This document shows, in pieces, positions 9,000 through 18,866 of a DNA stretch of 64,000 nucleotides. Each line of letters opens with the position of its first letter. Positions within the stretch are counted from its first letter, which is position 1. The notes beneath the pieces were generated by a model. It worked only from the letters and a program-made list of their open reading frames with translations. It had not been told where the DNA came from and did not search any database. Source of the DNA: Candidatus Thiodiazotropha sp. LNASS1 (GTDB lineage: Bacteria; Pseudomonadota; Gammaproteobacteria; Chromatiales; Chromatiaceae); NCBI RefSeq assembly GCF_964212655.1, contig NZ_OZ156465.1, positions 682,001 to 746,000 of the forward strand, given 5' to 3'. The translations under genes were made by a program, and so were the position numbers.

Positions 9000-9185
9000 A
9001 TGCGGGTCAATTGCCTCTATTGCGGCGAGTCAATCGCAGATGACATCGATCATTGTCCACACTGCGGTGCTCCCTCGCACTATCAAAAAAGAGGTTTTCG
9101 CATCGGTGGCAGGGAGAAGTTTCTTATATTCTTTGTGGTGCTGTCCGCTGCGACCTTGATTATTGCCTTGTTGTTGCCGAGGTAG
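9000..9185 (+). CDS. Small zinc-ribbon protein with C-terminal membrane helix
   Basis: 61 residues: CLYCGES and CPHCGAP form a four-cysteine zinc ribbon at residues 5-24, then a basic linker and one membrane helix at 41-58 (LIFFVVLSAATLIIALLLP). Function unknown. It lies between the hemerythrin gene and the DUF2189 gene on the same strand. A second protein of the same design sits at 18498-18755. Confidence 0.6.
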   Translation: MRVNCLYCGESIADDIDHCPHCGAPSHYQKRGFRIGGREKFLIFFVVLSAATLIIALLLPR

Positions 9186-9227
9186 CGGAGACATCAAGCC
9201 AACCAAAAAGATAGGGTGGAGGCCCGG

Positions 9228-9983
9228 TTGAACAAAACAGGATTAGATCCCGCTAAAGTCACACCCTCCGATCTCACCGCAGCCATTAAGTCAGGTTGGG
9301 GCATATTTCGCGCTGCGCCATTGCCAAGCGCGGCCTATGCGTCGGTCGCGGCGCTGATAGGTCTATTACTTCTCTATGCTGTCGGTGAACTCGGTATCTC
9401 CCCCATGTCGCTGCCGTTTGCCGGTGGTTTCATGTTGATAGCGCCGGCGATGCTGGGTGGTTTTTTTCAACTGGCCTCGAGGATACAGGCACATCAGGAA
9501 GTGTCGCTAGCCACGCCTTTTTCAGCATTTCTGCATACACCCTTGCAAACCTGGATGGTTGCACTTTTCTGCGCCTTCATCTTTTTGATCTGGATAACTG
9601 ATGCGGGCGTACTCTACAGCTTTATCATCGGCGGTACCGATCTCCCCTATCAACTGCCATGGTTTCTGCAAGTGGATGAATCAATCACCAGTTTCTGGTT
9701 CTGGGGTGCATTGATGGGGTCTGTACTCGCATTCATCATCTTCTGTATCTCTGCATTCTCCGTTCCCTTGCTTTTCGAAGGCAGGGTGGGGTTGGTGCAG
9801 GCGGTTCACGCCAGTGTGCGCGCCGTCTTCAGAAACTTCGTCACCACTATGCTGTGGGCGGTATTACTCAGTCTCTCGATCCTGATTGCCATCATGCTGC
9901 TGCCCTTGTTGCTGTTGGTTCTGCCGGTTATGGCGTACGCCAGCTTCGCCCTCTATCGTCTTGTTTTTCCTCAAACAAGTTGA
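9228..9983 (+). CDS. DUF2189-type integral membrane protein
   Basis: About 251 residues with six hydrophobic helices (for example AAYASVAALIGLLLLYAV, MVALFCAFIFLIWITDAG and the C-terminal LLSLSILIAIMLLPLLLLVL). The arrangement, beginning with TPSDLTAAIKSGWGIFRAAP, matches the DUF2189 family, often found beside cytochrome oxidase or nitric oxide reductase genes. I favour the TTG at 9228, which has GGTGGAGG five bases upstream, over the GTG at 9216 that overlaps this site. Its position just before norC suggests a role in membrane respiratory complex assembly, but no biochemical function is known to me. Confidence 0.75.
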   Translation: MNKTGLDPAKVTPSDLTAAIKSGWGIFRAAPLPSAAYASVAALIGLLLLYAVGELGISPMSLPFAGGFMLIAPAMLGGFFQLASRIQAHQEVSLATPFSAFLHTPLQTWMVALFCAFIFLIWITDAGVLYSFIIGGTDLPYQLPWFLQVDESITSFWFWGALMGSVLAFIIFCISAFSVPLLFEGRVGLVQAVHASVRAVFRNFVTTMLWAVLLSLSILIAIMLLPLLLLVLPVMAYASFALYRLVFPQTS

Positions 9984-10035
9984 GTTAACGATCAACCCAT
10001 TATTTACTGCATGCGGCTTTGTTCAGGCGCCCCAT

Positions 10036-10049
10036 TTGACACATGTCAA
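10036..10049. promoter_or_regulatory. FNR/DNR-type operator upstream of norC
   Basis: TTGACACATGTCAA, symmetric TTGAC-N4-GTCAA, about 65-80 bp upstream of the norC start. Nearly the same sequence as the nirS operator. Confidence 0.88.
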
Positions 10050-10114
10050 GGTAGGGAAGGGTGTCTGTTTTCTAATAGCGGGGACTCAATCAAGACAGGC
10101 CTGGGAGGAGAGTG

Positions 10115-10567
10115 ATGGCACAAGCGTTCACGAAGGAGATGTCACGGAACATCTTTTACGGGGGTACGGCGTTTTTCTTTCTGTTGTTTTTGGCGTTGAC
10201 CTTTGACACCCATCTGGCGCTGCCGGACCGGGACAATCGCGAGGCATTGGACCCGACCACGGAGCGGGGGCAGATGATTGCCCTGGGGAAGAAGGTATGG
10301 GAGGAGAACGACTGCATCGGCTGTCACACGCTGCTGGGCGAGGGGGCCTATTTTGCGCCGGAGCTGGGCAATGTTTACCAGCGTTACGGTAACAGCAAGG
10401 AGGCGATCATGGCGTTCATCAAGGGACGTCCGGTGGAGGGGATACCGGGTCGTCGCAGCATGCCGCAGTTCAACCTGAGCGATGAGGAACTGAAGGCGGT
10501 GGCGGAGTTTCTGCAGTACAGCTCTGAGATCGACACGGCGGACTGGCCGCCGAACATTCAGGGTTAG
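10115..10567 (+). CDS. norC: Nitric oxide reductase, cytochrome c subunit
   Basis: Membrane-anchored monoheme cytochrome that passes electrons to NorB. One N-terminal helix (NIFYGGTAFFFLLFLALTF), then a periplasmic domain with the heme motif CIGCH in the NorC-typical context WEENDCIGCHTLLGEGAYFAPEL, and a Met ligand in RRSMPQF. The ATG at 10115 has GGAGGAG four bases upstream; a GTG one codon earlier is also open. 150 residues, the family norm. It is followed after 38 bp by norB, forming the standard norCB unit. Confidence 0.97.
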   Translation: MAQAFTKEMSRNIFYGGTAFFFLLFLALTFDTHLALPDRDNREALDPTTERGQMIALGKKVWEENDCIGCHTLLGEGAYFAPELGNVYQRYGNSKEAIMAFIKGRPVEGIPGRRSMPQFNLSDEELKAVAEFLQYSSEIDTADWPPNIQG

Positions 10568-10584
10568 TGGTGCTGACAGAGTAG

Positions 10585-12045
<1,461 letters not shown>

Positions 12046-12076
12046 ATAAACACGACTAACCGATAGCAACCCCCTG

Positions 12077-12116
12077 GCCGGACGGTGAGATGGCATCAAC
12101 CCGTTCGGCTTTTTTT
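12077..12116 (+). terminator. Intrinsic terminator after norB
   Basis: GCCGGACGG pairs with CCGTTCGGC (one G-T pair) across a 15-base loop and is followed by TTTTTTT. It lies 31 bp after the norB stop and closes the norCB transcript. Confidence 0.88.
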
Positions 12117-12150
12117 ATGGGCAGGCTTTGAAGAAAAGAGAAGAAAAGGA

Positions 12151-12266
12151 AAGGCCGCTAATGGACGCCAGTCACCGCGAATGCACGCAAATAGTTTCAT
12201 TGCGATCACTTGCTCATGGAAATAATGTTTGCGTTTATTAGCGGTGATTCGATTCCATTGGCGGCC
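12151..12266. repeat. Palindromic dispersed intergenic element (two long arms)
   Basis: The left arm (12153-12192, ggccgctaatggacgcc...cacgcaaat) and the right arm (12230-12266, gcgtttattagcggtgatt...ggcggcc) are imperfect inverted repeats around a ~35-bp centre. A copy of the right arm occurs at 19294-19335. It resembles the non-coding palindromic elements scattered between genes in many gammaproteobacteria. Confidence 0.7.
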
Positions 12267-12415
12267 CTATCTTCTAGCGGCAATAGGAACAGCTAATCAT
12301 CCCACGATCCGAGATCGTGGCGCGAGAAGGAACCAGACTGAGGGCAGACCAGAGTTTATGCAAGACAACCGTGGTTTGTCCCTCTTTATTTCCCGGATGG
12401 GAAAATTTGCGGGTT

Positions 12416-12550
12416 TCAGGCTTGGGTTTTCTTTTGAAAGAAAAGTCGTGCCTGACCTATGGCCACACCGAGGATGGTGGCGATGCTCAAAGCCGTGACA
12501 GCAAAAATAAATACCGCTGATGCCATGATCAAGATGGGTGCTACATTCAT
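12416..12550 (-). CDS. 44-residue single-helix membrane protein
   Basis: The frame begins ATG at 12550 with GGAGATC as ribosome site six bases upstream and encodes MNVAPILIMAS, a hydrophobic helix through ATILGVAIGQA, and a basic tail RLFFQKKTQA. The composition is that of a small inner-membrane protein and the start context is good, which distinguishes it from chance frames here. An FNR/DNR palindrome at 12656-12669 lies about 110 bp upstream and could serve it as well as the divergent multiheme gene. Small single-helix subunits often accompany oxidase and NO reductase complexes; association with NorCB is only a suggestion. Confidence 0.6.
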   Translation of the reverse strand: MNVAPILIMASAVFIFAVTALSIATILGVAIGQARLFFQKKTQA

Positions 12551-12655
12551 GATGATCTCCAACTAGCAATCTGAAATTGAAAACATCTACAATCTCAAGG
12601 TGAATATTAGCATCTTATGGAATAATTGAAAACCGTATTAGTAATTAATTGTTAA

Positions 12656-12669
12656 TTGATCAAGATCAA
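12656..12669. promoter_or_regulatory. FNR/DNR-type operator between the small membrane gene and the multiheme cytochrome gene
   Basis: TTGATCAAGATCAA, a perfect TTGAT-N4-ATCAA palindrome. It sits 106 bp from the minus-strand ATG at 12550 and about 200 bp from the plus-strand ATG at 12871, so it may act in either direction. Confidence 0.8.
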
Positions 12670-12870
12670 CACAAGCCTGCCTTAATTCTCTTGACTTGGT
12701 GAATGTCGCAGAATCGATGTTGACCTGTATGAATACTGGACGAGATACTCCAAGGTGCTCGGATAGTAGGTCCGTTTGGCACTGTAGTCCCGCTTTTTGG
12801 CTCCGTTTGATCTTTTCAACCTATAAGCCTCGTTCTAGCGGTTGTGCTCTTGACGCACGAGGAAATAATA

Positions 12871-14853
12871 ATGTTGAACATGGCATTCCGATCGCCAGTC
12901 TGGATTTTCGTTTTTCTTTTAACCCTCTGTTTCTTCACTCCCGTTCAGAGTGCCGAGGGTAATCTGACCATCTTGGGTGAAACGCCACCACCGGGTTTCG
13001 ACCCAGTCTCGGGGAAGCGCATCATCCCCAACGAACGCTGCCTGAAGTGTCATGGCGACGCGCATGAGAAGACCGATATCCGGGAAGACGGCACCATCGT
13101 CGATATCTACGCGGACCCGCAAAAGATCGAGAATAGCGTGCACGGTGAACAGTCCTGTACCAACTGTCACGCCACCATCGAGCGAGTACCGCATCGCGAG
13201 TCACCGGAGGTGGTCGTCGGCTGTGTGGAGTGCCACCGGGAGACCTGGAACAAGCATAGGAACGATCCCGACGAGAAGTACGAGCGCCTCGGCGTAGTGG
13301 TAGAAACCATCGATGCCTTCTACGACTCGGTACATGCCCTGCCCAACAAGCACGACCAGTCGGAGACCAACGCCACCTGCTACGACTGCCACGATGCCCA
13401 TAACATCGGAACCCTGGGCAGCCACCAGCGCGCCGAGCACCGCCTGAAGAACCCGGAGGTGTGTGGTGAGTGTCACAAAAAGGAACTCAACGACTACCGG
13501 GAGTCCGACCACGGCAAGGCGGTGCTGGAAGAGGGCGACAGCGAATCCGCCGTCTGCTCAGACTGCCACACTACCCATACCATCAGCTCACCCGACACCG
13601 ATCAGGCCAAGCTGGCGATCACCAAGAATTGCGGAGACTGCCACAAGGAGGCGCAGCGTACCTACTTCGACTCTTATCACGGCCAGGTGCATCGACTTGG
13701 TTATACCAATACCGCCAAGTGTCACGACTGTCACGGCAGCCACAAGATCAAGGGCGAAAATGATCCGACATCGGAGATCCACGCCAACAATCGTCTGGAA
13801 AACTGCAGGGTCTGCCACGAAGATGCCAATGAAAACTTCCTGACCTTCTGGCCGCACGGTGATGCGGACGACAGAGAGAGATATCCGGGTCTGTGGTTCT
13901 TCAAGATCTTCATGCAGACGCTGATCTTCTCGGTCATGGCCTTTTTCTGGGTCCATGTGGTGCTGTGGCTCTACCGCGAGGTGATGGACCGTATCCAGGG
14001 TAAGGGTTTCAACGAGGATCTGGATAATCCCGATGTGATCTATTTCCGCCGTTTCCCGACCGTTTGGCTCTGGATCCACGCGCTGTTCGCCATCTCCACC
14101 ATGACCCTGATTCTGACCGGAACCACCCTGCTGTTTTCACATACCGGTTGGGCCAAGGCGGTGGTGGTTTTCCTCGGCGGAACGGAGATGGAGGGCATTA
14201 TCCATCGTACCGCGGCCGTAATCTGGCTGGGTATTTTCCTGGCCCACCTGACCATAGCCGTCAGCAACATCTGGAGCAAGCGCGATAGCTTCAAGTGGTT
14301 CGGCAGCACCTCTATGCTGCCCAACTGGAAGGATTGGGATGACCTGAAAGGCATGTTCAAGTGGTTCATCGGCCAGGGTCCGCGTCCCGAGTTCACTCAC
14401 TGGACCTATTGGCAGAAGTTCGACTACTGGGCACCTTTCTGGGGTGCGGCGATAATCGGTTCATCCGGTATCATGCTGTTCGCGCCGGAGACGACCGCCA
14501 TCATCCTGCCGGGCTGGATGTTCAATATCGCCACCCTGGTACATGCCGAGGAAGCGCTGCTGGCGGCCATCTTCCTCAACTCCGTGCACTTCTTCAACGT
14601 GCACTTCAGGCCTGAGCGTTTCCCGATGAGCACGACCATCTTCACCGGTAAGATCCCCATCGAGGAGTTCAAGCACGATCACCGTCTCGAATACGAGCGG
14701 TTGCTTGAGAGCGGGGAACTGGACAGGCATCTGGTCAGACGTCCCTCGCGCCGTTCAGATCTGGCGGCCTCCTTCATCACCACTGTGCTGATCATGACCG
14801 GTCTGGCCCTGCTGACCCTGGTGCTGATCGGCCTGATGACCAAACCAAGCTGA
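12871..14853 (+). CDS. Nine-heme cytochrome c fused to a membrane cytochrome b module
   Basis: A 660-residue protein. A signal peptide (to about residue 27) precedes a periplasmic domain with nine CXXCH motifs in order: CLKCH, CTNCH, CVECH, CYDCH, CGECH, CSDCH, CGDCH, CHDCH, CRVCH. The C-terminal half has about five to six membrane helices with His residues suited to heme b (WIHALF, IIHRTAAVIW, LAHLTIAV, LVHAEEALLAAIFLNSVHFFNVHF), like formate dehydrogenase or hydrogenase b-type subunits. It could exchange electrons between the quinone pool and periplasmic partners. The ATG at 12871 follows GAGGAAATAATA; the frame is open 9 codons further up. The fccA-like gene follows immediately, suggesting a sulfide- or thiosulfate-linked electron route. 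Confidence 0.85.
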   Translation: MLNMAFRSPVWIFVFLLTLCFFTPVQSAEGNLTILGETPPPGFDPVSGKRIIPNERCLKCHGDAHEKTDIREDGTIVDIYADPQKIENSVHGEQSCTNCHATIERVPHRESPEVVVGCVECHRETWNKHRNDPDEKYERLGVVVETIDAFYDSVHALPNKHDQSETNATCYDCHDAHNIGTLGSHQRAEHRLKNPEVCGECHKKELNDYRESDHGKAVLEEGDSESAVCSDCHTTHTISSPDTDQAKLAITKNCGDCHKEAQRTYFDSYHGQVHRLGYTNTAKCHDCHGSHKIKGENDPTSEIHANNRLENCRVCHEDANENFLTFWPHGDADDRERYPGLWFFKIFMQTLIFSVMAFFWVHVVLWLYREVMDRIQGKGFNEDLDNPDVIYFRRFPTVWLWIHALFAISTMTLILTGTTLLFSHTGWAKAVVVFLGGTEMEGIIHRTAAVIWLGIFLAHLTIAVSNIWSKRDSFKWFGSTSMLPNWKDWDDLKGMFKWFIGQGPRPEFTHWTYWQKFDYWAPFWGAAIIGSSGIMLFAPETTAIILPGWMFNIATLVHAEEALLAAIFLNSVHFFNVHFRPERFPMSTTIFTGKIPIEEFKHDHRLEYERLLESGELDRHLVRRPSRRSDLAASFITTVLIMTGLALLTLVLIGLMTKPS

Positions 14854-14867
14854 TGGGGGCGGATAAC

Positions 14868-15464
14868 ATGTTGAGAAACGATACGATGAGCAAGAAAGTT
14901 CGCAATCTACTCCTGGTTTTACTGGTGTTGCTTCCGACGGTTGCCCTGTCGGGGCCATCGGGCCAGGCGCTGGCCTTCACCTGCGCCGGCTGCCATGGTA
15001 CCGATGGATCCAGCGTCGGCCCCTCCAGTCCCTCCATCGCAGCGATGGATCCGGATGTTTTCATCGATGCCATGCAGGCCTACAAGCGTGACCAGCGCAA
15101 TTCCACCATCATGAACCGGATTGCCAAGGGCTACAGCGACGAGCAGATCAAGGCCATGGCCTGGTTCTTCGCCAAGCAGGAACTGCGTCTTTACACCCAG
15201 AAGACAGATCAGCAACTGGTAAGTCTCGGTGAAAAGCTGCACACCAGCCATTGCGAGAAGTGCCATGAAGAGGGTGGTCGTCCGGGCGACTCCGGTACCC
15301 TTGCCGGTCAGTGGATGCCCTATCTCGACTACAGCATGCAGGATTTCATCGACGGCAGGCGCCCCTACCCGAGAAAGATGAAACGAAAGGTGGATGCCGC
15401 TATTGAGGAGCAGGGCGAACAGGCCATGCCCGCACTGATCCACTACTACGGCAGTCAGCACTGA
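14868..15464 (+). CDS. fccA: Diheme cytochrome c subunit, flavocytochrome c sulfide dehydrogenase type
   Basis: Periplasmic cytochrome of ~198 residues with a signal peptide (NLLLVLLVLLPTVALS) and two heme motifs, CAGCH (in AFTCAGCHGTDG) and CEKCH (in HTSHCEKCHEEGG), one in each half as in cytochrome c4-like FccA. It accepts electrons from the flavoprotein FccB encoded 22 bp downstream. Start choice: ATGs exist at 14853 (overlapping the previous stop), 14868 and 14886; 14868 has a G-rich ribosome site, but translational coupling from 14853 is possible. FccA assignment rests on pairing with FccB and the diheme layout. Confidence 0.85.
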   Translation: MLRNDTMSKKVRNLLLVLLVLLPTVALSGPSGQALAFTCAGCHGTDGSSVGPSSPSIAAMDPDVFIDAMQAYKRDQRNSTIMNRIAKGYSDEQIKAMAWFFAKQELRLYTQKTDQQLVSLGEKLHTSHCEKCHEEGGRPGDSGTLAGQWMPYLDYSMQDFIDGRRPYPRKMKRKVDAAIEEQGEQAMPALIHYYGSQH

Positions 15465-15486
15465 TCGCGGAGAAGGAACAATAACC

Positions 15487-16782
15487 ATGAATAAAATCAA
15501 TCGCAGAGATTTCATCCGCTTGGGTGGAGGCCTGACCCTGGCGGGTACCTCGCTTATGCTTCCAACCCTTGCCCTGGGAGCCGCTCCCAGGGTGGTGGTA
15601 GTGGGTGGTGGCGTAGGGGGCTGCACTGCCGCCAAGTACCTGCGCAAGCTGAATCCAAACCTGAAGGTCACCCTGATCGAAGCCAAAAAGCAGTACACAT
15701 CCTGTTTCATGAGCAACGAGGTATTGAGCGGCGACCGCACCCTGGATTCCATCACCTTCGACTACGAAGGACTCAAACGGCATGGTGTGGAGATCGTCAT
15801 CGACAGGGTCACGGCCATCGAACCGGCAAATAAGCAGGTCGCCACCGTCGACAGCGGTACATTCGAATATGATGCATGCGTGGTCTCCCCCGGCGTGGAT
15901 TTCAAGTGGGACGCCATCGAGGGCTACGATGCAGCGGTCTCCGAGACCATTCCCCACGCCTGGTATGCCGGTCCTCAGACACTCACCCTGAGGCGGCAGA
16001 TCGAGTCTATGCCGGAAGGGGGCAGGGTGATCATCGTTGCGCCGCCGAATCCCTACAAGTGCCCGCCCGGGCCCTATGAGCGGGCCGCGCAGATAGCCAT
16101 GTACTGCAAGCACCATAAACCGAGGGCGAAGATTCTCATCCTCGATCCCAAAGACGCCTTCTCCAAGCAGGGGCTGTTCAGGCAGGGCTGGTCGAAGCTC
16201 TATGGCTTCGGTACCGATAACGCCATGATCGAATGGGTCGGCGCAGCGGGCGGCGGCACAGTGGAGGAGCTCGATCCTTCAACCCGCACCCTGCAGGCTG
16301 AGGTCGAGGAGTTCACCGCCGACGTGATCAACATCATTCCACCCCAGAAGGCAGGTAAGGTGGCCTACGCCTCAGACCTGGTGGAAGGTGACTGGTGCCC
16401 GGTCAACAAGCGGACCTTCGAATCGAAGCGTCACCCCGATGTCTATGTGCTGGGCGACGCGTCGAGTGCCGCCAAGATGCCGAAATCGGCCTATGCCGCC
16501 AACTCCCAGGCCAAAGTCGCCGCCGCCGCCATCGTCACCAAGTTCAATGGCGCGGATCCCGGCGATCCGACCTTCGTCAACACCTGCTACAGCATTCTGG
16601 GTGAGGAGCACGGAATATCGGTGGCCGCGGTCTACACCCTCGACGAAGCATCCAACACCATTCTGCCTATCAAAGGCTCGGGCGGTCTTTCACCCATGGA
16701 TGCATCGACCGAGCAACGAAAACGAGAGGTCAAGTACGCTCACAGCTGGTTCAAGAACGTCATCAACGACATGATGGAATAG
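15487..16782 (+). CDS. fccB: Flavocytochrome c sulfide dehydrogenase flavoprotein subunit
   Basis: Periplasmic FAD enzyme oxidising sulfide to sulfur or polysulfide. The N-terminus is a Tat signal (NRRDFIRLGGG). The FAD-binding GGGVGG follows at 40-45. Cys73 in YTSCFMSNEV matches the cysteine that covalently binds FAD, and Cys192 (YKCPPGPYE) and Cys366 (NTCYSILGEEHGIS) match the redox-active pair of the Allochromatium enzyme. The C-terminal TFVNTCYS to YTLDE region is the FCSD flavin-binding domain. 431 residues, normal length. It closes the three-gene unit with the nine-heme cytochrome b and fccA, inside the denitrification island. Confidence 0.92.
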   Translation: MNKINRRDFIRLGGGLTLAGTSLMLPTLALGAAPRVVVVGGGVGGCTAAKYLRKLNPNLKVTLIEAKKQYTSCFMSNEVLSGDRTLDSITFDYEGLKRHGVEIVIDRVTAIEPANKQVATVDSGTFEYDACVVSPGVDFKWDAIEGYDAAVSETIPHAWYAGPQTLTLRRQIESMPEGGRVIIVAPPNPYKCPPGPYERAAQIAMYCKHHKPRAKILILDPKDAFSKQGLFRQGWSKLYGFGTDNAMIEWVGAAGGGTVEELDPSTRTLQAEVEEFTADVINIIPPQKAGKVAYASDLVEGDWCPVNKRTFESKRHPDVYVLGDASSAAKMPKSAYAANSQAKVAAAAIVTKFNGADPGDPTFVNTCYSILGEEHGISVAAVYTLDEASNTILPIKGSGGLSPMDASTEQRKREVKYAHSWFKNVINDMME

Positions 16783-17353
16783 GTCACGGCACACGTGCTG
16801 CCAGGGATGGCATCGGGTCACTGGAATCAGAGATATTAACTGTTTCTGCAGGTGATGAATCTTGAAGCAATCCTGATCGGGCCTGTCACCGTCATCGTCT
16901 ATATCGATACAGAAAGGCCTCTTGATATTGCACATTGAATTCCACTACGTGATTGACAAGGTCTTCTGCAGCCGAATCGTGATACATATGATCTCCTCAT
17001 AAAGACAGGGAAGTCTGCTTTTTCCAGTTAGACATCTAAATGGGGTCGTGGCAGCTACCGAAGTTTGACCCCTGAATAAGCGCTGATGTATTCTTTGACG
17101 TGTTTACGATTCTATCGCCTTGCATTGACAGGGACGGAGTTTTCTCAAGGATAGACAAATGGTTACGCTAAAACCGCTCAACCTCTCGCTGATATCCATC
17201 AGCACTATTTCCAGTCATGGTCAGTCCTCTGTGGGCTATCTCAATGCTACGAACATCCGTACCCATAACATTATAAATATCCACCGAGATAGGACAGACT
17301 CTTCCTATCTTCATTAACAAAGTGTCTGTCTACTTAGCTATTAACTGTAAAAA
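16783..17353. other. 571-bp gap with no recognisable gene
   Basis: No open frame here has a convincing start, composition or motif. Base composition shifts from GC-rich near fccB to AT-rich toward 17.3 kb, marking the left edge of the accessory block. No operator of the TTGA[C/T]-N4-[A/G]TCAA type was found in it. Confidence 0.5.
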
Positions 17354-17686
17354 ATGAAGAAGTACGTTTTTAGAGTAGGTGTTCAAGTCGAGCCAATGGA
17401 GGGAACCCAGTTGCCGGAAGACTGTGCTGGTGCCTATGTGAATGTTTATTTGGGTGCGGATGAAATAAGGGAAGCGATCGAACGAGTCGAGATAGAACTG
17501 CTCAATGATTGTTATATGCCTGTACTTACTTACGAAGCATATCAGCTGGATCTAGAAGAAAGAGATTATGATACAGATGAAGAAGGATATCCTGGAAATG
17601 CAGATCTAATTCACCTTCAGGAGAATGGTGGTATTTGGTATGGCCCTTTTAATCTATATCCGCCAGAAGATATTCAGCTCCAGTGA
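17354..17686 (+). CDS. Small acidic protein of unknown function
   Basis: 110 residues, cytoplasmic (no signal or helix), rich in Asp and Glu (LDLEERDYDTDEEGYPGN). I do not recognise a family. The strong acidity and position in an AT-rich accessory block with other unfamiliar small genes would suit an immunity-type protein, but no toxin gene is adjacent. The start has only a weak A-rich ribosome site (taaaaaatg). Confidence 0.5.
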   Translation: MKKYVFRVGVQVEPMEGTQLPEDCAGAYVNVYLGADEIREAIERVEIELLNDCYMPVLTYEAYQLDLEERDYDTDEEGYPGNADLIHLQENGGIWYGPFNLYPPEDIQLQ

Positions 17687-17702
17687 GTATTTCTGTTAAA
17701 AG

Positions 17703-17734
17703 TTTATAAGGAGACGTGGGGGTCTCGTTATAAA
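17703..17734. repeat. Near-perfect 13-bp inverted repeat
   Basis: TTTATAAGGAGAC, a 6-base loop gtgggg, and GTCTCGTTATAAA (one mismatch). It follows the acidic-protein gene by 16 bp. No T-run follows, so it may be a bidirectional terminator stem or a palindromic-element remnant. Confidence 0.5.
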
Positions 17735-17807
17735 ACTGTTAGAAGCAATAATGAAGATTGCAGGATTTCAATGGAAGAAAAATTCAGTCAATAGGAGTGA
17801 CTAAAAT

Positions 17808-18461
17808 ATGAGGATTTTATTTACGTTTTTATTGTTTATTTCTTATCAGGTAAATGCAGGGAAAGACCAAGCTATTGCTCTTATGAATGCAGGCAAATAC
17901 AAAGAAGCAGTCATAGAGTTAGAATCACTCGCCTCGGGTGGAGATGATGTCGCAATGGTAACGATAGGCAATTTGTACTATGAAGGCAAGACTGGAAGAG
18001 TAAAATACAAAGAAGCTTACGAATGGTGGTTTAAAGCATATCAAGCCGGCAATGTTGATGCGTTATCAAATATTGGAGTTCTCTATCGTGACGGTAAAGG
18101 TGTAAAAGAAAATCTGGAGATTGCATACGACATATTTGTTATTATTCATATGAAAGGTCTGGGCAATCAGAGTACGCAAATTCGCAATGGTGGCAACCTG
18201 GATAAAACCATTGCTAAATTGAGTCAAGATAGAATTAAAGACGCACTATGCTATTCAGAAGAATATGTTTCACGTTATATTGAAACAAAAGGTAGTCAAA
18301 CTAAGCCAACAAAACAAGAAGAAGTAAAATTGAAAGATAAGAACTGGTGGCTTCCTGGAGAACTCCCCATATATGAGTGCACATCAGGAAGTTCCTATAA
18401 TAAAATCAAGCCGAAAACCAACCTGCACCAGCTGTCGACTATGCGTGCTGTTTACCGCTGA
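17808..18461 (+). CDS. Secreted Sel1/TPR-like repeat protein
   Basis: 217 residues with a signal peptide (ILFTFLLFISYQVNAG) and helical repeats of the Sel1 kind: KYKEAVIELESLASGGDDVAM, then GNLYYEGKTGRVKYKEAYEWWFKAYQAGNVDAL, then IGVLYRDGKGVKENLEIAYDIF. Each carries the LY.G.G.....A..W...A pattern. The C-terminal third is not repeat-like and has two cysteines. Sel1 proteins act as periplasmic scaffolds; the partner here is unknown. Codon use is AT-rich compared with the nor and nos genes. Confidence 0.72.
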   Translation: MRILFTFLLFISYQVNAGKDQAIALMNAGKYKEAVIELESLASGGDDVAMVTIGNLYYEGKTGRVKYKEAYEWWFKAYQAGNVDALSNIGVLYRDGKGVKENLEIAYDIFVIIHMKGLGNQSTQIRNGGNLDKTIAKLSQDRIKDALCYSEEYVSRYIETKGSQTKPTKQEEVKLKDKNWWLPGELPIYECTSGSSYNKIKPKTNLHQLSTMRAVYR

Positions 18462-18497
18462 TAGATCACTAGATGGCAAAAGGAGTCAAAAGGAGAA

Positions 18498-18755
18498 ATG
18501 AAAGGGATTGGAATGGGTGCATTCGGTGCGTTTAGGCGCCGGCAGAAACCCACAAAAAAATGTAACCGATGTGGATTGCGATACACCATAGACAATGAAG
18601 AGTGTCCACACTGCAGTGGCTTATCGGATGGTGAAGTTAAAAATCTGAAACAGCGTTTTATATTAGAGCAAATAGCTAACAGTCGTCTTGGTACAAAAAT
18701 GCTTTTGGCTGCGATTGTGTTACTCATGTTCCTTATCTTATTTATGGCAATATAA
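18498..18755 (+). CDS. Small zinc-ribbon protein with C-terminal membrane helix
   Basis: 85 residues: a basic N-terminus (RRRQKPTKK), CNRCGLRYTIDNEECPHCSG as a four-cysteine ribbon at about 22-42, and a membrane helix at the C-terminus (LLAAIVLLMFLILFMAI). A ribosome site AAAAGGAG lies 7 bp before the ATG. Same layout as the 61-residue protein at 9000-9185, with little sequence identity beyond the ribbon. Function unknown. Confidence 0.6.
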   Translation: MKGIGMGAFGAFRRRQKPTKKCNRCGLRYTIDNEECPHCSGLSDGEVKNLKQRFILEQIANSRLGTKMLLAAIVLLMFLILFMAI

Positions 18756-18866
18756 AAAACGGGTTCACGAACATAGTTGGACATAACAGCCAAAGGTTCA
18801 TAACCATTTTTAAGGACAATAAAACAATAATCGGGTACCCTGAAATCATACTAGCAGTGTTTAATA

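Noticed and set aside
12297-12569. 90-codon minus-strand frame downstream of norB
   Set aside because: Has Cys/His-rich unlikely composition and a poor start; the overlapping 44-residue frame at 12416-12550 has a ribosome site and a proper membrane helix.
16690-16935. Minus-strand frame at the fccB 3' end
   Set aside because: Mostly overlaps fccB, no ribosome site, no recognisable product.
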